Assembly (NCBI GenBank): GCA_947630635.1
Contig: CANRIJ010000010.1
Location: forward strand, 1 to 22,897
DNA from: an uncultured Spirochaetaceae bacterium
Lineage (GTDB): Bacteria > Spirochaetota > Spirochaetia > Sphaerochaetales > Sphaerochaetaceae
Direction of reading: 5' to 3'
Length of the DNA stretch: 22,897 nt
The position numbers were made by a program, and so were the translations under genes. This document shows, piece by piece, positions 22,741 to 22,897 of the stretch. A model generated the notes under the pieces. That model had not been told where the DNA came from and searched no databases. It was given only the letters and a program-made list of their open reading frames with translations. Position 1 is the first letter of the stretch; each line of letters begins with the position of its first letter.

Positions 22741-22897
22741 ATGGCATACGGCAAACATCTAATTACTAGAGCAAAGGCATTTAAAAAAGAGAGATTCAGA
22801 GACCGCTTCTTCAAGAAAGAGGGCGATAGGATCATTATTCCAATGGGAGGGGAAGCTCTATCATCGGAGTACAACCCCTCATGGCCCAACGAGGGGG
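22741..22897 (+). CDS. Hypothetical protein, 3' end outside window
   Basis: An open frame of 52 codons that runs off the window. It begins MAYGKHLITRAKAFKK and is basic at first, followed by DRFFKKEGDRIIIPMGGEAL. I do not recognise it. The frame has the codon style of the surrounding genes (AGA, AAG, GAG) and starts 6 nt after a promoter-like -10, which supports it as real. It is divergent from the CpdB-like gene. Confidence 0.5.
   Translation, partial: MAYGKHLITRAKAFKKERFRDRFFKKEGDRIIIPMGGEALSSEYNPSWPNEG

Noticed and set aside
1..22897. tRNA, rRNA, CRISPR array, insertion sequence or phage genes
   Set aside because: No cloverleaf, rRNA-like stretch, regular short repeats with spacers, transposase, integrase or terminal inverted repeats were seen.

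Overview
This is a compact bacterial chromosome segment, moderately AT-rich, with heavy AGA/AGG arginine use, short or absent intergenic gaps and frequent convergent genes whose stops abut or overlap. Several proteins carry lipoboxes or signal peptides, so the cell probably has a rich envelope. The gene mix (HI0933-type flavoprotein, LUD protein, DUF6062 protein, class II aldolase, HtpG, ROK regulator, small paralogous lipoproteins) suggests a host-associated anaerobe, perhaps a spirochaete of the Treponema/Sphaerochaeta side. That placement is inference from gene style; there is no rRNA or other marker in the window.

Layout. 1-2156 (+): 3' part of a flavoprotein gene, an OsmC-like gene and a coupled unknown gene. 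4066-2113 (-): a three-gene operon with 4-nt overlaps (class II aldolase, DUF6062, LUD domain). 4183-6545 (+): proS and a DUF308/HdeD-like membrane protein. 8467-6693 (-): a two-gene operon of unknown function, an acidic repeat protein followed by a coiled-coil single-pass membrane protein. 8718-10441 (+): adenosine deaminase and a UlaG-like metallo-beta-lactamase-fold protein. 11101-10442 (-): rhomboid protease. 11102-11931: an 830-nt AT-rich gap with hairpins and no convincing gene. 11932-12531 (+): rlmE. 13850-12540 (-): MscS-type channel with a long unusual tail. 15950-13944 (-): three adjacent exported proteins sharing one domain. 18886-16057 (-): htpG, then a frameshifted alpha/beta hydrolase. 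18974-19978 (+): degenerate ROK-type regulator, divergent from htpG. 20811-19975 (-): acidic lipoprotein with three C-terminal membrane segments. 22645-20882 (-): exported CpdB-like nucleotidase/phosphodiesterase. 22741-22897 (+): 5' end of an unknown gene.

Connections. The exported CpdB-like enzyme, adenosine deaminase and possibly the UlaG-like protein fit nucleotide/nucleoside scavenging, although they are separate units. The aldolase-DUF6062-LUD operon looks like a deoxysugar/lactaldehyde-type catabolic group of uncertain substrate.

The most interesting signals are: (1) five plus-strand genes (osmC-like, adenosine deaminase, rlmE, the ROK gene and the last partial gene) that lack a ribosome-binding site and have a -10-like hexamer exactly 6 nt before their ATG, as expected for leaderless mRNAs, while other genes here have ordinary leaders and strong Shine-Dalgarno sites; (2) the repeat protein/coiled-coil membrane protein pair; (3) the three-paralogue exported domain family; (4) the hairpin-rich AT-rich gap before rlmE.
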